From Bacteroidales bacterium UBA1199 (GTDB lineage Bacteria; Bacteroidota; Bacteroidia; Bacteroidales; UBA932), in NCBI GenBank assembly GCA_002309795.1, contig DBXZ01000046.1:17164-57077 (forward strand): DNA of 39,914 nt. Direction: 5' to 3'. The translations under genes and the position numbers were made by a program. The notes beneath the pieces were generated by a model that saw only the letters and a program-made list of their open reading frames with translations, was not told the DNA's origin and ran no database searches. Positions 39,100 through 39,914 of this stretch are shown here, piece by piece. Each line of letters starts with the position of its first letter. Position 1 is the first letter of the stretch.

Positions 39100-39914
39100 C
39101 TAGTGATTCGCTACAGAGAGGCCTACGCTGAACATTAAATGAACGTGCGCGAGGGTGCCGGCAAAGTCCCAGTCTTCCAGATATTCGTCGGAGGGTTTGT
39201 GATACCAGTCGCTGCGCGGGTATTTGTTCGGACGCGAGGGATCCACCAGGTCCGTGCCGAATTCAATCACGACGGCGGGAACGCCTTTCTTGACGAAGTT
39301 GAAATGGTCCGAACGGAAGAACCATCCGTCGGAGTTGTCGTCATTCCATTTAATATAGCGGCCCTGAGCACCTGCAGCGGCAATCAGGTAGGGATCCAGC
39401 GGGCTGTTGCCGCCCCCGAGCACCATCACGTCGTGCGTCAGCGGTTCCGGTGCGATGCAGTCGAAGTTGATGCAGGCCGCCGTCTTTTCCATCGGGAAAA
39501 CCGGGTGCGCGCAGTAGTACTCGGAACCGAACAGGCCGCTCTCCTCGAGCGTGGGGATCAGGAAAAGCATAGACCTGCGCGGAGCCACCGGCATCTCGGC
39601 GAACCGCTTGGCCAGCAGCAGCACCGCCGCCATGCCGGAGCCGTTGTCGGATGCACCGTTATAAATCGGGTCGCCCGTCTCGTCCGGTTCCCCGAATCCG
39701 AAGTGGTCCCAGTGTGCGCTGAATACCACCGCCTCGTCTTTCAGGTCGCGACCGGGCAGAATGCCGCCCACGTTGCAGGTTTCGTTGATTTCACAGGTGA
39801 CGTCCATTACCAGGCTGGTCTTGGCCTTTAGCGGGAAGGCCTTGAATCCCGGGCGTTTGGCCGCAGCCAGGGCAGCCTCGAAGTCGGCGCCGGCCGCCGC
39901 GAAAAGTTTGCGGC
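39100..39914 (-). CDS. M28-family zinc metallopeptidase, C-terminal part (partial)
   Basis: About 270 residues up to the right window edge; the N terminus, including any signal peptide, is outside. The M28 co-catalytic zinc site is readable: His in FSAHWDHFGFG, bridging Asp in GASDNGSG, the Glu pair in PTLEESGLFGSEYY, Asp in INFDCIAPE and His in FRSDHFNFV. It is most like secreted aminopeptidases/PA-domain peptidases of Bacteroidetes. The frame is open upstream of the internal Met at 39807 (LFAAAGADFEAALAAAKRPG...), so that Met is not the start. It ends on a TAG after the hairpin-rich region. Confidence 0.9.
   Translation of the reverse strand, partial: RKLFAAAGADFEAALAAAKRPGFKAFPLKAKTSLVMDVTCEINETCNVGGILPGRDLKDEAVVFSAHWDHFGFGEPDETGDPIYNGASDNGSGMAAVLLLAKRFAEMPVAPRRSMLFLIPTLEESGLFGSEYYCAHPVFPMEKTAACINFDCIAPEPLTHDVMVLGGGNSPLDPYLIAAAGAQGRYIKWNDDNSDGWFFRSDHFNFVKKGVPAVVIEFGTDLVDPSRPNKYPRSDWYHKPSDEYLEDWDFAGTLAHVHLMFSVGLSVANH

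Noticed and set aside
1..39914. CRISPR arrays, insertion sequences, phage or integrase genes.
   Set aside because: No direct-repeat arrays, transposase motifs or integrase motifs were seen on either strand.

Overview
The window reads as chromosomal DNA of a fairly GC-rich, anaerobic member of the Bacteroidales. Intergenic promoters match the Bacteroidetes -7 consensus TAnnTTTG at a dozen places, Shine-Dalgarno sites are essentially absent, a DUF4923-type secreted protein is present, and the metabolism is ferredoxin-based. A gut lineage such as Rikenellaceae or UBA932/Cryptobacteroides is my guess from this profile; no marker in the window fixes the genus. I see no phage, transposon, integrase or CRISPR. 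The two edge genes (an Fe-S/flavin oxidoreductase at the left, an M28 peptidase at the right) are cut by the window.

Layout. 1-1439: partial oxidoreductase and hypB (minus strand). 1552-1929: ridA. 1967-3294: AbrB-type regulator translationally coupled to an OpgC-like acyltransferase (minus). 3412-8619: one long minus-strand operon, butyrate/branched-chain acid kinase - branched-chain aminotransferase - small TPR protein - four-subunit ketoisovalerate-type ferredoxin oxidoreductase (vorD, vorB, vorA, vorC), closed by a strong terminator. It links branched-chain amino acids with branched-chain fatty acids, ATP and reduced ferredoxin. 8743-9576: membrane LytTR regulator, divergent from 9699-13912: repeat-type protein, stand-alone condensation domain, acyl-AMP ligase and free acyl carrier protein. 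This looks like a minimal, split NRPS/PKS-like pathway and is the best candidate for something undescribed. 13949-18462: KefB-like antiporter, arginine-deiminase-family enzyme, mutY. 18463-22545 (minus): nucleoside deaminase and two MscS-type channels.

22612-25261: omega-amidase-like nitrilase, HD-domain protein and a short, archaeal/Thermotoga-type S-adenosylhomocysteine hydrolase, tightly overlapped. 25352-25975: DUF4923 protein (minus). 26079-27592: His/Asp/Glu-rich CobW GTPase and a Dabb protein. 27602-28786: FprA-type flavo-diiron protein (minus), divergent from a HAD phosphatase at 28865 that is probably read from a leaderless mRNA. 29504-35566 (minus): outer-membrane beta-barrel protein, potA, potB, potC, potD and an SDR, with overlapping or nearly touching genes. 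This suggests a polyamine importer equipped with its own outer-membrane channel. 35634-38669 (minus): NapH/CcoG-like Fe-S membrane protein fused to an HMA-like domain, and a BASS-family transporter. 38811-38885: tRNA-Val(GAC), whose 3' end is built into a 22-bp terminator palindrome, followed by a 170-bp hairpin-rich noncoding stretch.
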